Of a stretch of 64,000 nt of DNA, positions 1 to 8,407 are shown in pieces. The position numbers and the translations under genes were made by a program. Origin of the DNA: Halorubrum sp. 2020YC2 (GTDB taxonomy: Archaea > Halobacteriota > Halobacteria > Halobacteriales > Haloferacaceae). The stretch covers positions 496,001 to 560,000 of the forward strand of contig NZ_CP076019.1 of the NCBI RefSeq assembly GCF_018623055.1. Reading direction: 5' to 3'. The first letter of the stretch is position 1. Every line of letters starts with the position of its first letter. The notes beneath the pieces are model-generated. The model was not told the origin of the DNA. It did no database searches and was given only the letters and a program-made list of their open reading frames with translations.

Positions 1-240
1 CTCCACGTACTGGCCGGAGTCGACGTCCATCCCCACCATGGCGATCGACTGCGAGGAGAGCTTCTTCGGGTCGACCTCCGCGGAGTAGCCGACGATCACG
101 CCCCGATCTTCGAGCCGGTCGATGTACTTCCGCACCGTGGGTTTCGAGACGTCCGCTCGCTCCGCGATCTCTCCGCAGGACGCTTGTGCGTCCTCTTCTA
201 ACACAGAGAGGATCCGTTCCTCCGTCGATACGGTACTCAT
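1..240 (-). CDS. Lrp/AsnC-family transcriptional regulator (N-terminal part, cut by window edge)
   Basis: Only the first 80 codons are present, starting at the ATG at 240 on the minus strand (MSTVSTEERIL). They form a winged helix-turn-helix of the Lrp/AsnC type: an ILSVLEEDA helix, then EIAERADVSKPTVRKYIDRL as the recognition helix, then GVIVGYSAEVDPKKL leading into the ligand-binding (RAM) domain, which lies outside the window. Such proteins are DNA-binding regulators that often sense amino acids or central metabolites. The gene sits 83 bp downstream of porB on the same strand, and an AT-rich box (TATTTTTT on the minus strand, about 25 bp before the ATG) suggests its own promoter. A link to control of porAB is inference from adjacency. 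Confidence 0.9.
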   Translation of the reverse strand, partial: MSTVSTEERILSVLEEDAQASCGEIAERADVSKPTVRKYIDRLEDRGVIVGYSAEVDPKKLSSQSIAMVGMDVDSGQYVE

Positions 241-323
241 ACGACTGGGTTTGTCACCAATGAAAAAATACCTTCCGAATCAAAAAACGAACTCCCCGCG
301 CCGTGAACGACTCTCGGCCCCGC

Positions 324-1262
324 TCAGGCGTGTTTGTCGAGGAACATGTCGTGGGAGCGCTCCCACTCGTAGTCGTCGTCCCAGTAGCGCTCGGCCAGCG
401 GTTCGTCGGGCATCTCGCCGATCGCCTGTTTCTCCGCGCCGTAGGACGGGCGGTCGTCGTCGACGTAGTAACGACCGGTGAGGACTTTCCCTTCGTGGAG
501 CGCCTCCTCCGTCTCGCGCATCATCTCCGCGGCCTCGACCTTATCCGTCGTGTCGAAGTCGTAGTCTTCCGACTCCTGTACGTCGATGTACGGAACGTAC
601 TGGCGCGCGTCCTTGTTCCAGGTCGGGCACTGGGTGAGGAAGTCGACGTGCGCGAACCCGTCGTGTTCGATCGCCTCGGCGATGATCTCTTTCGCTTGGT
701 TCGGATTCACCGCGGCCGTGCGGGCGACGTAGGAGGCGCCGGCGTTGAGCGACATCGAGAGCGGCTTGAGCGGCTCCTTAGCGCTGCCCGAGGGCTGCGT
801 CTTCGACTTGTGGCCCTTCGGGCTCGTCGGGGAGGTCTGCCCCTTCGTCAGCCCGAAGATCTCGTTGTTGAACACGATGTACGTCATGTCGTGGTTCTCC
901 CGGGCCGTGTGGATGAAGTGGTTCCCGCCGATCCCGTAGCCGTCGCCGTCGCCGCCGGCGGCAATGACCTCGAGGTCGTGGTTCGCGAGCTTCGCGGCGC
1001 GGGCCACGGGCAGCGAGCGCCCGTGGATCGTGTGGAACCCGTACGTGTCGAGGTAGCTGTTCAGCTTGCCCGAACAGCCGATCCCGGTACACAGCAGGGT
1101 CTCCTCGGGCGTACGCCCGACCTCCGGGAGCGCCTGCTTGAGCGCCTTCAGGACGCTGAAGTCACCGCAGCCCGGACACCAGGTCGGCTGCGGCTCCACG
1201 CCGGGGGTGTACTCGTCGCGGTCGATCTCTCGCTCCTCTCCGATCGCTGAAAACGTGCTCAT
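324..1262 (-). CDS. porB: Pyruvate:ferredoxin oxidoreductase (pyruvate synthase), beta subunit
   Basis: 312-aa thiamine-diphosphate subunit of a two-subunit 2-oxoacid:ferredoxin oxidoreductase, which decarboxylates pyruvate to acetyl-CoA and reduces ferredoxin in the cytoplasm. Visible features are CPGCG (residues 29-33), a further cysteine pair around residues 58-63 that could hold the Fe-S cluster, and the TPP/Mg motif GGDGDGYGIGGNH (about 103-115) followed by NNEIFGLTKGQTSPTS. A length of 312 aa, paired with a 631-aa alpha subunit, matches the haloarchaeal PorAB pair rather than the shorter 2-oxoglutarate enzyme KorAB, as I recall those families. It starts 3 bp after the porA stop, so the two are one operon. 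Substrate assignment rests on subunit lengths, so a 2-oxoglutarate role is not strictly excluded. Confidence 0.9.
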   Translation of the reverse strand: MSTFSAIGEEREIDRDEYTPGVEPQPTWCPGCGDFSVLKALKQALPEVGRTPEETLLCTGIGCSGKLNSYLDTYGFHTIHGRSLPVARAAKLANHDLEVIAAGGDGDGYGIGGNHFIHTARENHDMTYIVFNNEIFGLTKGQTSPTSPKGHKSKTQPSGSAKEPLKPLSMSLNAGASYVARTAAVNPNQAKEIIAEAIEHDGFAHVDFLTQCPTWNKDARQYVPYIDVQESEDYDFDTTDKVEAAEMMRETEEALHEGKVLTGRYYVDDDRPSYGAEKQAIGEMPDEPLAERYWDDDYEWERSHDMFLDKHA

Positions 1263-1265
1263 TGG

Positions 1266-3161
1266 TTAGTCACCTGCGGCTGGGACGAAGGTAGTCTGGT
1301 GGTCGGGCGCGTCGCCGTCGCCCTCGACGATCGCGGACTCGAACCCGTCGACGACCTCCGCCGGCTCGAACGGGTTCCCGTTGTACTTCAGCAGGCTCGA
1401 CAGCTTCTCGCCGTAGCGGCCGAGGTTCTTCTGGACGAGCCCGCGGAACTGTCCCGAGGCGGTCATCTCGACGACGAGGACCTCGTCGACGCTCTCGATG
1501 AACTCCGCGACCTGCTCGGTCGGGAACGGGAGCATGTCGGAGACGCCGTACGACTTCACCGAGACGCCGGCGTCGTTGAGCCGACCGACCGCCTCCTCGA
1601 CGGTGCCCTGCTGGCTGCCGAACGTGAGGATGCCGTACTGCGCGTCGTCGGGACCGGCGTACGAGCCGGTGTCCTCCCCATCGAGGTCGTCACGGATCGC
1701 CTCCAGCTTCTGGGCCCGCCGGTCGATCTGCGCGACACGGTTGTCCGGGGACTCGCTGATGTGGCCGGTCGGGTCGTGCTCGTTGCCGGTCGCGAGGAAG
1801 CGACCGCCCTTCTGGCCGGGAACCGACCGCGGGGAGACGCCGTCGTCGACGTCGTGCTGGAAGCGGTGGAACTTCCCGTCCTCGCTGTGGGGCTGCTCGG
1901 ACAGCGCGTCCTCCGAGAGCGTCTTCCCGAGCGTCGGGTTCGGATCGCGGTCGAAGTGGCTCTTCGGGACGTTCTTCAGCTCGCCGCCGAGCTTCTGGTC
2001 GTACAGCAGGATCGTCGGGATCTGGTACTCGTAGGCGAGCCGGAAGGCGAGCCGCGACTGCTCGTACGCCTCCTCGACGGTGCCGGGCGCCAGCACGACG
2101 CGCTGGGAGTCACCCTGCGAGGTGTAGAGGACGTGTTCGAGGTCGGACTGCTCCGGCTTCGTCGGCATCCCGGTCGAGGGACCGGCGCGCATGGCCTCGA
2201 CGAGGACGACGGGCGTCTCCGTCATCTCCGCCAGCCCGAGCGGCTCGGACATCAGCGCGAACCCGCCGCCGGAGGAGCCGGACATCGCCTTGACGCCGGC
2301 GTGCGAGGCGCCGACGGCGAGCGCGGCCGCGGCGATCTCGTCTTCGACCTGCTCGGAGATCCCGTCGAGCTTCGGCAGGTTCTGGCTCATGATGGTGAAC
2401 ACCTCGGTCCACGGCGTCATCGGGTAGCCGGCGATGAAGCGGCACCCCTCGTCGATGGCGCCGTAGGCGATGGCGTCCGACCCGGACATGAGCAGCTGGG
2501 TCTCGTCGTGTTCGCCCGTCGGTACCGACACGTCGGGCGCGTCCACGTCGTACTCCTCGCGGACCTGGTCGTAGGCGGTCTCTAAGATCTCGAGGTTCGG
2601 TTCGAGGATCTTGTCCGGCATCGCGTCGCGCATCAGGTCCTCGACGTGGTCGAGTTCCATGCCGGTCAGCGCACAGGTCGCGCCGACGCCGGCCGTGTTG
2701 CGCATGACCTCGCGACCCATATCGCGGGCGAGCCCACGGAGGTCGAGGGGGTAGACGTGCCAGCCGTTCTCCTCGACGCGCTCCTCGAAGTTCGGAATCT
2801 CCGAGGTGTCGAGGAGCCCCTCGTCGTAGACGATGACGCCGCCCTCGCGGAGTTCGTCCAAGTTCTCCGAGAGCGGCTTGATCTCTTCGTTCCCGTAGAC
2901 GGCCCCCTCCTGCGGGTTGCGCGCGAACGAGTCGCCCAGCGCCAGCAGGAAGTTGTAGCCGTCACCGCGGGATTCGACCGAGTCCGCCGCCGCGCGGACC
3001 TCGGTGTACGTGTGACCGCCGCGGATCCGCGACGGGTAGTGCCGATGCGTGAAGACGTTGAGCCCCGATCGCATCAAGGCCTTCGCGAAGTTCTGGCTGG
3101 TCGAAGCGATCCCGTCACCGGATCCCCCCGATATCCGCCAGATGAGTTCGTCGTCAGTCAT
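1266..3161 (-). CDS. porA: Pyruvate:ferredoxin oxidoreductase, fused gamma-alpha subunit
   Basis: 631-aa partner of PorB. The N-terminal ~190 residues are the gamma-type domain (WRISGGSGDGIAS at residues 8-20, then SRIRGGHTY). A linker leads to the alpha pyrimidine-binding domain from about residue 225 (GSDAIAYGAIDEGCRF, AGYPMTPWTE, SGSSGGGFALMSEPLGLAEM), followed by the C-terminal domain with FGSQQGTVEEAV. Together with PorB it forms the enzyme that feeds acetyl-CoA to the TCA cycle with ferredoxin as acceptor. The chosen ATG at 3161 gives MTDDELIWRI directly before the first strand of the gamma domain. A perfect 12-bp palindrome (3174-3185) lies just upstream of the start and could be an operator or a leader hairpin. 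Confidence 0.9.
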   Translation of the reverse strand: MTDDELIWRISGGSGDGIASTSQNFAKALMRSGLNVFTHRHYPSRIRGGHTYTEVRAAADSVESRGDGYNFLLALGDSFARNPQEGAVYGNEEIKPLSENLDELREGGVIVYDEGLLDTSEIPNFEERVEENGWHVYPLDLRGLARDMGREVMRNTAGVGATCALTGMELDHVEDLMRDAMPDKILEPNLEILETAYDQVREEYDVDAPDVSVPTGEHDETQLLMSGSDAIAYGAIDEGCRFIAGYPMTPWTEVFTIMSQNLPKLDGISEQVEDEIAAAALAVGASHAGVKAMSGSSGGGFALMSEPLGLAEMTETPVVLVEAMRAGPSTGMPTKPEQSDLEHVLYTSQGDSQRVVLAPGTVEEAYEQSRLAFRLAYEYQIPTILLYDQKLGGELKNVPKSHFDRDPNPTLGKTLSEDALSEQPHSEDGKFHRFQHDVDDGVSPRSVPGQKGGRFLATGNEHDPTGHISESPDNRVAQIDRRAQKLEAIRDDLDGEDTGSYAGPDDAQYGILTFGSQQGTVEEAVGRLNDAGVSVKSYGVSDMLPFPTEQVAEFIESVDEVLVVEMTASGQFRGLVQKNLGRYGEKLSSLLKYNGNPFEPAEVVDGFESAIVEGDGDAPDHQTTFVPAAGD

Positions 3162-3350
3162 AGTGGTGTGTGAGCCCGTACGGGCCTCGTGGGTCGATGT
3201 TACATTGGTTCCCTCTTAGGGCTTGCTATGGAATCACAAGGAACAATCATGAAGGTCTATTAGGGTGCCACTCCGTCACACGCCGTCGACCCGTGGTCTG
3301 CGTCCCCCGTGTTCCGCGTCCTTTTACTGCGCCGCGCGCGGAGCGCTCGC

Positions 3351-4148
3351 ATGCTCACGTTCATCGGGCTCGGTCTCTACGACGAGCGTTCTATCACCGT
3401 CGAGGGTCGGGAGGCGCTCCGGCAGGCCGACCGCGTCTTCGCGGAGTTCTACACCAGCCGGCTGGTCGGCGCCGACGTCGCGGACCTAGAGGCGTACCAC
3501 GACGTCGACGTCGAGGTCCGCGACCGCGCCGGCGTGGAGCAGGATCCGGGGCCGGTCCTCGACGCGGCCGAGTCCGGCGACGCCGCGTTCCTCACCGCGG
3601 GCGACACCCTGATCTCGACCACCCACACCGACCTCCGACTCCGCGCCGAGGAGCGCGGGATCGACACGCGGGTGATCCACGGGGTGACCGCGCAGTCGGC
3701 GGCGTCGAGCCTCACCGGTCTCCAGAACTACCGGTTCGGGAAGGCGACGACGCTCCCGTTCCCGTACGCGCACGGCGGGGACGACGTGCCTGCGAGCGTG
3801 CTCGAGACGATCGAGGCGAACCGGGAGCGCGGCCTCCACACCGTCGTCTACCTCGACATCAAGGTGGGGACCGGGCCGACCGGCCCGGACCCCGACCACG
3901 AGGAGTACATGACCGCGGACGTCGCCGCCGGCCTCCTCGCGGACGAGTGGGCGGACGAACTCGCCGTCGTCGTCGCGCGCGCCGGCTCCCCCAACGCGGT
4001 CGTCGCCGCCGACCGACTGCGCGCGATCGCGGACCGCGAGTTCGGAGCCCCGCTCCACCTGCTCGTGATCCCCGGCGACCTCCATCACGTCGAGGCGGAC
4101 GCCCTCGTCGGACTCGCGGGCGCTCCCGAGTCGCTCGTCGAGGAGTGA
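3351..4148 (+). CDS. dphB: Diphthine synthase
   Basis: 265-aa SAM-dependent methyltransferase of the tetrapyrrole-methylase fold that methylates the modified histidine of translation elongation factor 2 during diphthamide synthesis. The N-terminus MLTFIGLGLYDERSITVEG is the typical DphB opening. Later motifs are TAGDTLISTTH, VIHGVTAQSAASSLTGLQNY and VYLDIKVG, and the C-terminal domain contains VARAGSPNAVVAADRL. Length fits the family. The ATG at 3351 is preferred over the in-frame upstream codon at 3309 because the family begins at MLTFIGLG and an AT-rich box (CTTTTACT, about 3321-3328) lies about 26 bp before it, consistent with a leaderless mRNA. Confidence 0.95.
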   Translation: MLTFIGLGLYDERSITVEGREALRQADRVFAEFYTSRLVGADVADLEAYHDVDVEVRDRAGVEQDPGPVLDAAESGDAAFLTAGDTLISTTHTDLRLRAEERGIDTRVIHGVTAQSAASSLTGLQNYRFGKATTLPFPYAHGGDDVPASVLETIEANRERGLHTVVYLDIKVGTGPTGPDPDHEEYMTADVAAGLLADEWADELAVVVARAGSPNAVVAADRLRAIADREFGAPLHLLVIPGDLHHVEADALVGLAGAPESLVEE

Positions 4149-4225
4149 GCCGCGTCTCGGTCGGCTCCCGCCGAGTTCCGGACCGACCGGACGTTTGATT
4201 ATCTTGGTGAGCGTTACCACAATAC

Positions 4226-4612
4226 ATGAACGACGTTCCCGTCGACCGGCTCATGTCGACCGACCTCACGACCATCGAATGCGGTGCCGCCGCCGCCGAC
4301 GCGGCGAGGGAGATGCGCGAGACCGGGGTCAGCTCGATCCTCGTCGTCGAACCGGACGGGACCCTCGCCGGGCTGATCACCGCCACGGACTTCGTCGCGC
4401 TCGTCCGTGACAACGACCCGAAAGACCGGACCTCGGTCGAGGCGTTCATGACGACCGACGTCGTCACCGTGGGCCGCGAGGACACCGTCGCGGAACTGGC
4501 GGAGCCGACCGCGCGCGGATACACGCACCTCCCGGTGACCGACGGCGACGGCAGACCGATCGGGATGGTGTCCACGACGGACCTCACGGCGCACCTCTCG
4601 AAGGGGAAGTGA
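4226..4612 (+). CDS. CBS-pair protein
   Basis: 128-aa protein made of two CBS motifs and nothing else (first about residues 8-60, second about 70-125, ending GMVSTTDLTAHL). Stand-alone CBS pairs bind adenosyl nucleotides or related ligands in the cytoplasm and regulate partner proteins; the ligand here is unknown. An AT-rich box (TTTGATTATC, about 4193-4202) lies about 28 bp before the ATG. It is followed 128 bp later by a second CBS-pair gene with the same ending pattern, so the two look like a tandem duplication. Confidence 0.88.
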   Translation: MNDVPVDRLMSTDLTTIECGAAAADAAREMRETGVSSILVVEPDGTLAGLITATDFVALVRDNDPKDRTSVEAFMTTDVVTVGREDTVAELAEPTARGYTHLPVTDGDGRPIGMVSTTDLTAHLSKGK

Positions 4613-4740
4613 CGGCCGTCCGGGACGTGTTCGGGTCGAACCTCGCCTCCGGCCCCGTTCCGGTCGGACCGGAACCGAGCCGCGTCCGCCTGGTTGCGCG
4701 TTCCGGAAGAGTAATCATACGTGGTAACACACGCCGTGAT

Positions 4741-5115
4741 ATGGACCTCGAAGACAGAACGCGCGTCGCGGACGTCATGTCGACGCCGCTGGAGACCGTC
4801 GGAGCGGACGCGCCCCTTCGGGAGGTCGCCCGTCGCATGCGCGATCAGGACATCAGCGCGCTCGTCGTGACGACCGGCGGCGGCTGTATCGTGACCCAGA
4901 GCGACGTCGTCGGAGCGGTCGCAGACGACCGCGACCTCGCGGAGACGACGGTCCGGGACGTGATGACCGAGGCCGTCGAGACGGTGACGCCCGACCTCAT
5001 GATGCAGGAGGTCGCCGCGATGATGACGATGTACGACGTGAAACACCTCCCGGTTGTCGACGACGACTACGTGGGGATGGTGTCGTCGACGGACGTCGCG
5101 GAACACCTCTCTTGA
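4741..5115 (+). CDS. CBS-pair protein (tandem paralogue)
   Basis: 124-aa CBS-pair protein, MDLEDRTRVADVMSTPLETV at the N-terminus and GMVSSTDVAEHLS at the C-terminus. The second motif carries KHLPVVDDDYVGMV. The ATG at 4741 is preferred over an in-frame codon at 4609 because the longer form would add a low-complexity Arg/Val stretch across what looks like a promoter (AGTAATCATACG at about 4709-4720). Function is inferred to be nucleotide-ligand sensing. It probably arose with the preceding gene by duplication, but has its own promoter-like sequence. Confidence 0.88.
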   Translation: MDLEDRTRVADVMSTPLETVGADAPLREVARRMRDQDISALVVTTGGGCIVTQSDVVGAVADDRDLAETTVRDVMTEAVETVTPDLMMQEVAAMMTMYDVKHLPVVDDDYVGMVSSTDVAEHLS

Positions 5116-5160
5116 GGCCCGACCCGGCGCGCAACCCCGACTCGACGGCGGTCCGCCCCC

Positions 5161-6408
5161 TCACAACAGCAGCAGCGGCAGCCCGGCCGCGACCCCCACG
5201 GCGATCAACAGGAGGTTCCAGATGAACACCGGCCGGACCAGTTCCCGCGCGATGCTGGCCGCGAAGGCGGTCTTGATCAGGATGCTGGCGGCCGTGCCGG
5301 CGACCACGCCCGCGACCGCGGTGTCGACCCCGATCTGTCCGGTCCCGAGCAGCGAGACCGCCGTGGTCGTGGAGGTCCCCGAGGACACCAGCCCGGCGAG
5401 GAAGGAGGTGGCGACGAACCCGCCCGCGCCGAACGCCCGCTCCGCGGCCGCGGAGACGAGCAGCACGACGATAAAGAGCGCGCCGAAGGTGAGCGCGTTG
5501 CCGAGGCTGAACGGCGAGGTCAGCTCCGCCTCCACGTTTGTCCGCCAGTCGCTGCGCCACACGGCGACGCCGATCCCCGCGACGGTGATCGCGCCCAGCG
5601 GCGCCCCGACGACGAGCGCCGCCTCCGGGACGAAGGCGGCCACCACCGCGGCGTTCCGGAACGCCATCGCCGCGTTCGCGAGGAGGATCGACCCCACGGC
5701 TATCTCCCCGAGGTCCGCCCGCCCCTTCGCGCGCTTCGCCATCTCCGCGACCACCGCCGTCGAGTTCACCAGCCCGCCGAAAAAGCCCGTGACGGCGTAG
5801 CCGCGCCCCTGATAGCGCTTCACAAGCACGTAGTTGACGAAGCCGATGGCGCTGACCGCGACCACGAGCGACCAGACGAGCCGCGGCTGGACCGCGTTCC
5901 ACGGGTCGACGGTCTCGGCCGGCAACAGCGGGAAGACGACGAACGCGAGGATGGTGAACTCCACCGCGCTGCGGACCTCCTCGCGGGAGAGCCCCCACGC
6001 GAACTCGTGGAGCTCCCGCTTCAACACCAAGAGCAGCGACGACAGCACCGCCACCGTCACCGACTCGATGAAGAGCCCCTCCGCGACGAGGACCCCGACC
6101 CCGTAGGCGACGAGCATCGACGCCGACGTCGTCAGCGAGAGCCCGCCGGCGTCCTCCTCGACGAAGCTCCGGACGGCCAGAAGCACCGCGCTGGCGACCA
6201 CCAGCACGCCGCCGACGACGAGGAGTCCGGGCTCGCCGAGTATCGAGAACACCGCCGCCGCGAGGCTGACGAGCGCGAAGGTCCGGATCCCCGCCGACTT
6301 CTGTGACCACTCCCGCTCCAGCCCGAGGAACATGCCGAGCGCGGTCGCCAACACCAGCTTGGCGACGTTCGTCTCCAGATACACGAACGGGTCGACCGCG
6401 CCCATCAC
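5161..6408 (-). CDS. MgtC/SapB-DUF4010 family integral membrane protein
   Basis: 415-aa, strongly hydrophobic protein with roughly 10-12 membrane segments. The N-terminal third has the MgtC/SapB-like sequence LGLEREWSQKSAGIRTFALV, and the C-terminal two thirds is the DUF4010 domain (GLVNSTAVVAEMAKRAK, FLAGLVSSGTSTTTAVSLL). Family members are found in bacteria and archaea, and a role in ion or metabolite transport or magnesium homeostasis has been suggested, but no substrate can be read from the sequence. It appears to be transcribed alone. A second Met (6405) is an equally possible start. Confidence 0.85.
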   Translation of the reverse strand: MMGAVDPFVYLETNVAKLVLATALGMFLGLEREWSQKSAGIRTFALVSLAAAVFSILGEPGLLVVGGVLVVASAVLLAVRSFVEEDAGGLSLTTSASMLVAYGVGVLVAEGLFIESVTVAVLSSLLLVLKRELHEFAWGLSREEVRSAVEFTILAFVVFPLLPAETVDPWNAVQPRLVWSLVVAVSAIGFVNYVLVKRYQGRGYAVTGFFGGLVNSTAVVAEMAKRAKGRADLGEIAVGSILLANAAMAFRNAAVVAAFVPEAALVVGAPLGAITVAGIGVAVWRSDWRTNVEAELTSPFSLGNALTFGALFIVVLLVSAAAERAFGAGGFVATSFLAGLVSSGTSTTTAVSLLGTGQIGVDTAVAGVVAGTAASILIKTAFAASIARELVRPVFIWNLLLIAVGVAAGLPLLLL

Positions 6409-6586
6409 CGCCGACCACCTCGCCGCGTCCGCGCCCCCGGCGGAGAGCCCGCCGACCCGAATCGCGCCCTCGCAGTCATGCTCGTCCGTACCCGTCGGCC
6501 ACGTCTATAGCTTGCTATATATTGCTATGTATTTCCGGAGTGACTCGGGACACGACCGCCTCCGCGGGCCGTCGGTCGCCCCCGGG

Positions 6587-7549
6587 CTACCGGTTCGTCG
6601 GCTCGCGCGGGAGGTCGAGCGCCTCCGTCAGGTCGTGTTCCTCGCCGGTGAGGAGGTAGAGGACGTCCTCTAAGATGACCGCCAGCTCGGGCAGCTCGCG
6701 CACCGCGAGGAAGGTGATCGCGATGAGCGCCACGACGGCCAGCAGCTGGCTCATGATCCGGTCGGAGACGAGGAACGAGACCCGATACGGGTCGTTCGCG
6801 CCGAACATCGTCAACACGAGGTCCGGGTACCAGTGCATGTACTGGTTGCCCGACACCACCGAGATGAACGTCGTCCGGAGGATGTTCAGGACGTAGATGA
6901 GCGGGATCGACACCGCGAGCGCGCGGAGCTTCCGGGAGAGCGGCGCGTCGACGGCGGCGACGAGACCGCCGAAGATGGCCATGCTCCCCAGTCCCGTACA
7001 CGCCAACACGATGTGAATGATGACGGTGTGGCCGTCCGCGAGCGTCCACGCGTACGCCGCGTCGTACCCCTCGCTGCTCGCCACCGCCTCCGGGGCGTAC
7101 CCGAGGAGGTCGATGAGCATCCCGGTCTGGGTCGCGACGACCTCGATGAGGACCCGGCGCGGCTCCGGGACCGTAACCCCGGCGACGGTGAACGCCGGAA
7201 TCGTCTCGAACGGGAGATAGATGAGGAGCATGATCGCGATGGCCCGGGTGAGGGTGAAAAGCGACGCGCGGCCGTCGTACAGGAGGTAGCCCGCGTACAC
7301 GCTGGCGGGGAACCCGACCAAGGCGAGGATCGACTCCACGTAGCTCTGGTGTTCGAACGCGAAGTACGGCACCGTCGATAGCCAGAAGAGGCCGAACAGC
7401 GCCCACGTCGCGGCCGCGAGCGTGCGGCCCGCGGACAGCCCGCGGCTGTCCAGCAGCCACGCCGCGGCGAAGAGCACCGCGACGACCCACGCGAACGTGA
7501 ACGTGTCGGGGATCACGCTCAACACCGCCGGCACGCCGTGGCCGAACAT
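6587..7549 (-). CDS. artA: Archaeosortase A
   Basis: 320-aa polytopic membrane protein of the exosortase/archaeosortase family, which removes the PGF-CTERM signal from surface proteins and enables C-terminal lipid anchoring. The catalytic triad is visible: Cys184 in LACTGLGSM, Arg225 in LRTTFIS and Arg264 in SDRI. The spacings 184-225-264 (41 and 39) equal those I recall for Haloferax volcanii ArtA (173-214-253). About eight membrane helices surround them. A TATA-like box (CTTTATTC on the minus strand, about 7571-7578) lies about 25 bp before the ATG, suggesting a leaderless transcript. Two likely substrates in this window end in PGF-CTERM: the genes at 17419 and 54589. Confidence 0.95.
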   Translation of the reverse strand: MFGHGVPAVLSVIPDTFTFAWVVAVLFAAAWLLDSRGLSAGRTLAAATWALFGLFWLSTVPYFAFEHQSYVESILALVGFPASVYAGYLLYDGRASLFTLTRAIAIMLLIYLPFETIPAFTVAGVTVPEPRRVLIEVVATQTGMLIDLLGYAPEAVASSEGYDAAYAWTLADGHTVIIHIVLACTGLGSMAIFGGLVAAVDAPLSRKLRALAVSIPLIYVLNILRTTFISVVSGNQYMHWYPDLVLTMFGANDPYRVSFLVSDRIMSQLLAVVALIAITFLAVRELPELAVILEDVLYLLTGEEHDLTEALDLPREPTNR

Positions 7550-7598
7550 ATCCGTACGCTCCGTCGTCGTCGAATAAAGCCCTTGTCGTTGCGTTCGA

Positions 7599-7620
7599 GC
7601 CCGGCGTCAGAGCGCCGGGC
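7599..7620 (-). terminator. GC-rich hairpin downstream of spt5
   Basis: Perfect 8-bp inverted repeat (GCCCGGCG / CGCCGGGC) with a 6-nt loop, 52 nt after the spt5 stop. No clear T-run follows on the minus strand, so it is only a weak terminator candidate; it could also be an mRNA 3'-end hairpin. Confidence 0.3.
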
Positions 7621-7671
7621 CGAGCGGCTGCGACTCCGCCGCGCGTCGCGCCGCTCGCACGATACGAGGAG

Positions 7672-8124
7672 CTACCGCTCTTCGCTGTCGAGCACGCGGA
7701 TCTGGTCGCCGCGGACCGTCACCGGAATCGGGACGGTCGCCTCGTACAGCTCGACGGTCACCTGGTCTTTGCCCTCGTCGATCCGCTGGACGCGCGCCTT
7801 CTCGCCTTTGAACGGGCCGGCGATCAGCTCGACGATGTCCCCTTCGGCTATCCCCTCCACGTCCGGGGTCGGAGAGAGGAAGTGTTCGACCTCGGAGAAG
7901 GGGCTCTCGGCGGGACCGTCGCCGCCCTGAATGACGCCGTTGGCGTGCGGAATCTCGCCGAGGATCCGCTCGAACACCGTCCCGTCCGTCGCCTCGACCA
8001 TCACGTAGCTCGTGAGCTGGTCGGGGGCGATGACGGCCTGGATCTCGGGCATCTCCTTCTCGGCGAGCATGTCGGCGACGGTGCGCTCCTGGCTCGCCGT
8101 CGTCTTGACCGAGTAGATCGGCAT
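7672..8124 (-). CDS. spt5: Transcription elongation factor Spt5 (NusG homologue)
   Basis: 150-aa archaeal Spt5: an NGN domain (residues 1-~85, MPIYSVKTTASQERTVADML, then VMVEATDGTVFERIL) followed by a KOW domain (EGDIVELIAGPFKGEKARVQRID). It binds the RNA polymerase clamp and raises processivity. Its ATG overlaps the secE stop (TAATG), so translation is coupled to secE. The secE-spt5 pair next to ftsZ1 is a conserved haloarchaeal arrangement. Confidence 0.97.
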   Translation of the reverse strand: MPIYSVKTTASQERTVADMLAEKEMPEIQAVIAPDQLTSYVMVEATDGTVFERILGEIPHANGVIQGGDGPAESPFSEVEHFLSPTPDVEGIAEGDIVELIAGPFKGEKARVQRIDEGKDQVTVELYEATVPIPVTVRGDQIRVLDSEER

Positions 8125-8300
8125 TACGCGCCGACCCCCGGGATGAGGCTCATGACCGCGAAGATCAGGAAGCCGATGAACCCGATCAGCAGGACCCCGG
8201 CGCCGGCGATCTTCGACACCTGGAGGAACTCGTCGGTGCTCGGCGTGCTCGCCAGCTTCAGCACCCGAATGTAACTGTTGAGATCGTACGGAACGTCCAT
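8124..8300 (-). CDS. secE: Protein translocase subunit SecE (Sec61 gamma)
   Basis: 58-aa single-span protein, MDVPYDLNSYIRVLKLAS at the N-terminus with an amphipathic segment and one membrane helix (VLLIGFIGFLIFAVMSLI, about residues 36-53). It is the SecE/Sec61-gamma clamp of the SecYEG channel in the cytoplasmic membrane. The stop codon overlaps the spt5 start by one base. A TATA-like AT-rich stretch (GGTAAAAACC on the minus strand, about 8328-8337) lies about 30 bp upstream, so this is the first gene of the secE-spt5 operon. Confidence 0.93.
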   Translation of the reverse strand: MDVPYDLNSYIRVLKLASTPSTDEFLQVSKIAGAGVLLIGFIGFLIFAVMSLIPGVGA

Positions 8301-8407
8301 GTTGTCAGCAGATTCGAGACGAGACGGTTTTTACCTTTTGATGCGGCGCCGGAGCGGCGCGACGCGACCCCCCGTCCGCGGGCCCGGCGCCCGCCCCCGG
8401 AGCTCCG

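Noticed and set aside
303-3170. Long plus-strand frames opposite porB and porA
   Set aside because: Arg/Val/Asp-rich translations are the typical antisense shadows of GC-rich haloarchaeal genes. Conserved motifs are on the minus strand.
3174-3185. GCCCGTACGGGC palindrome before porA as an operator
   Set aside because: Perfect but a single 12-bp GC-rich palindrome is not rare in this genome; mentioned under porA only.
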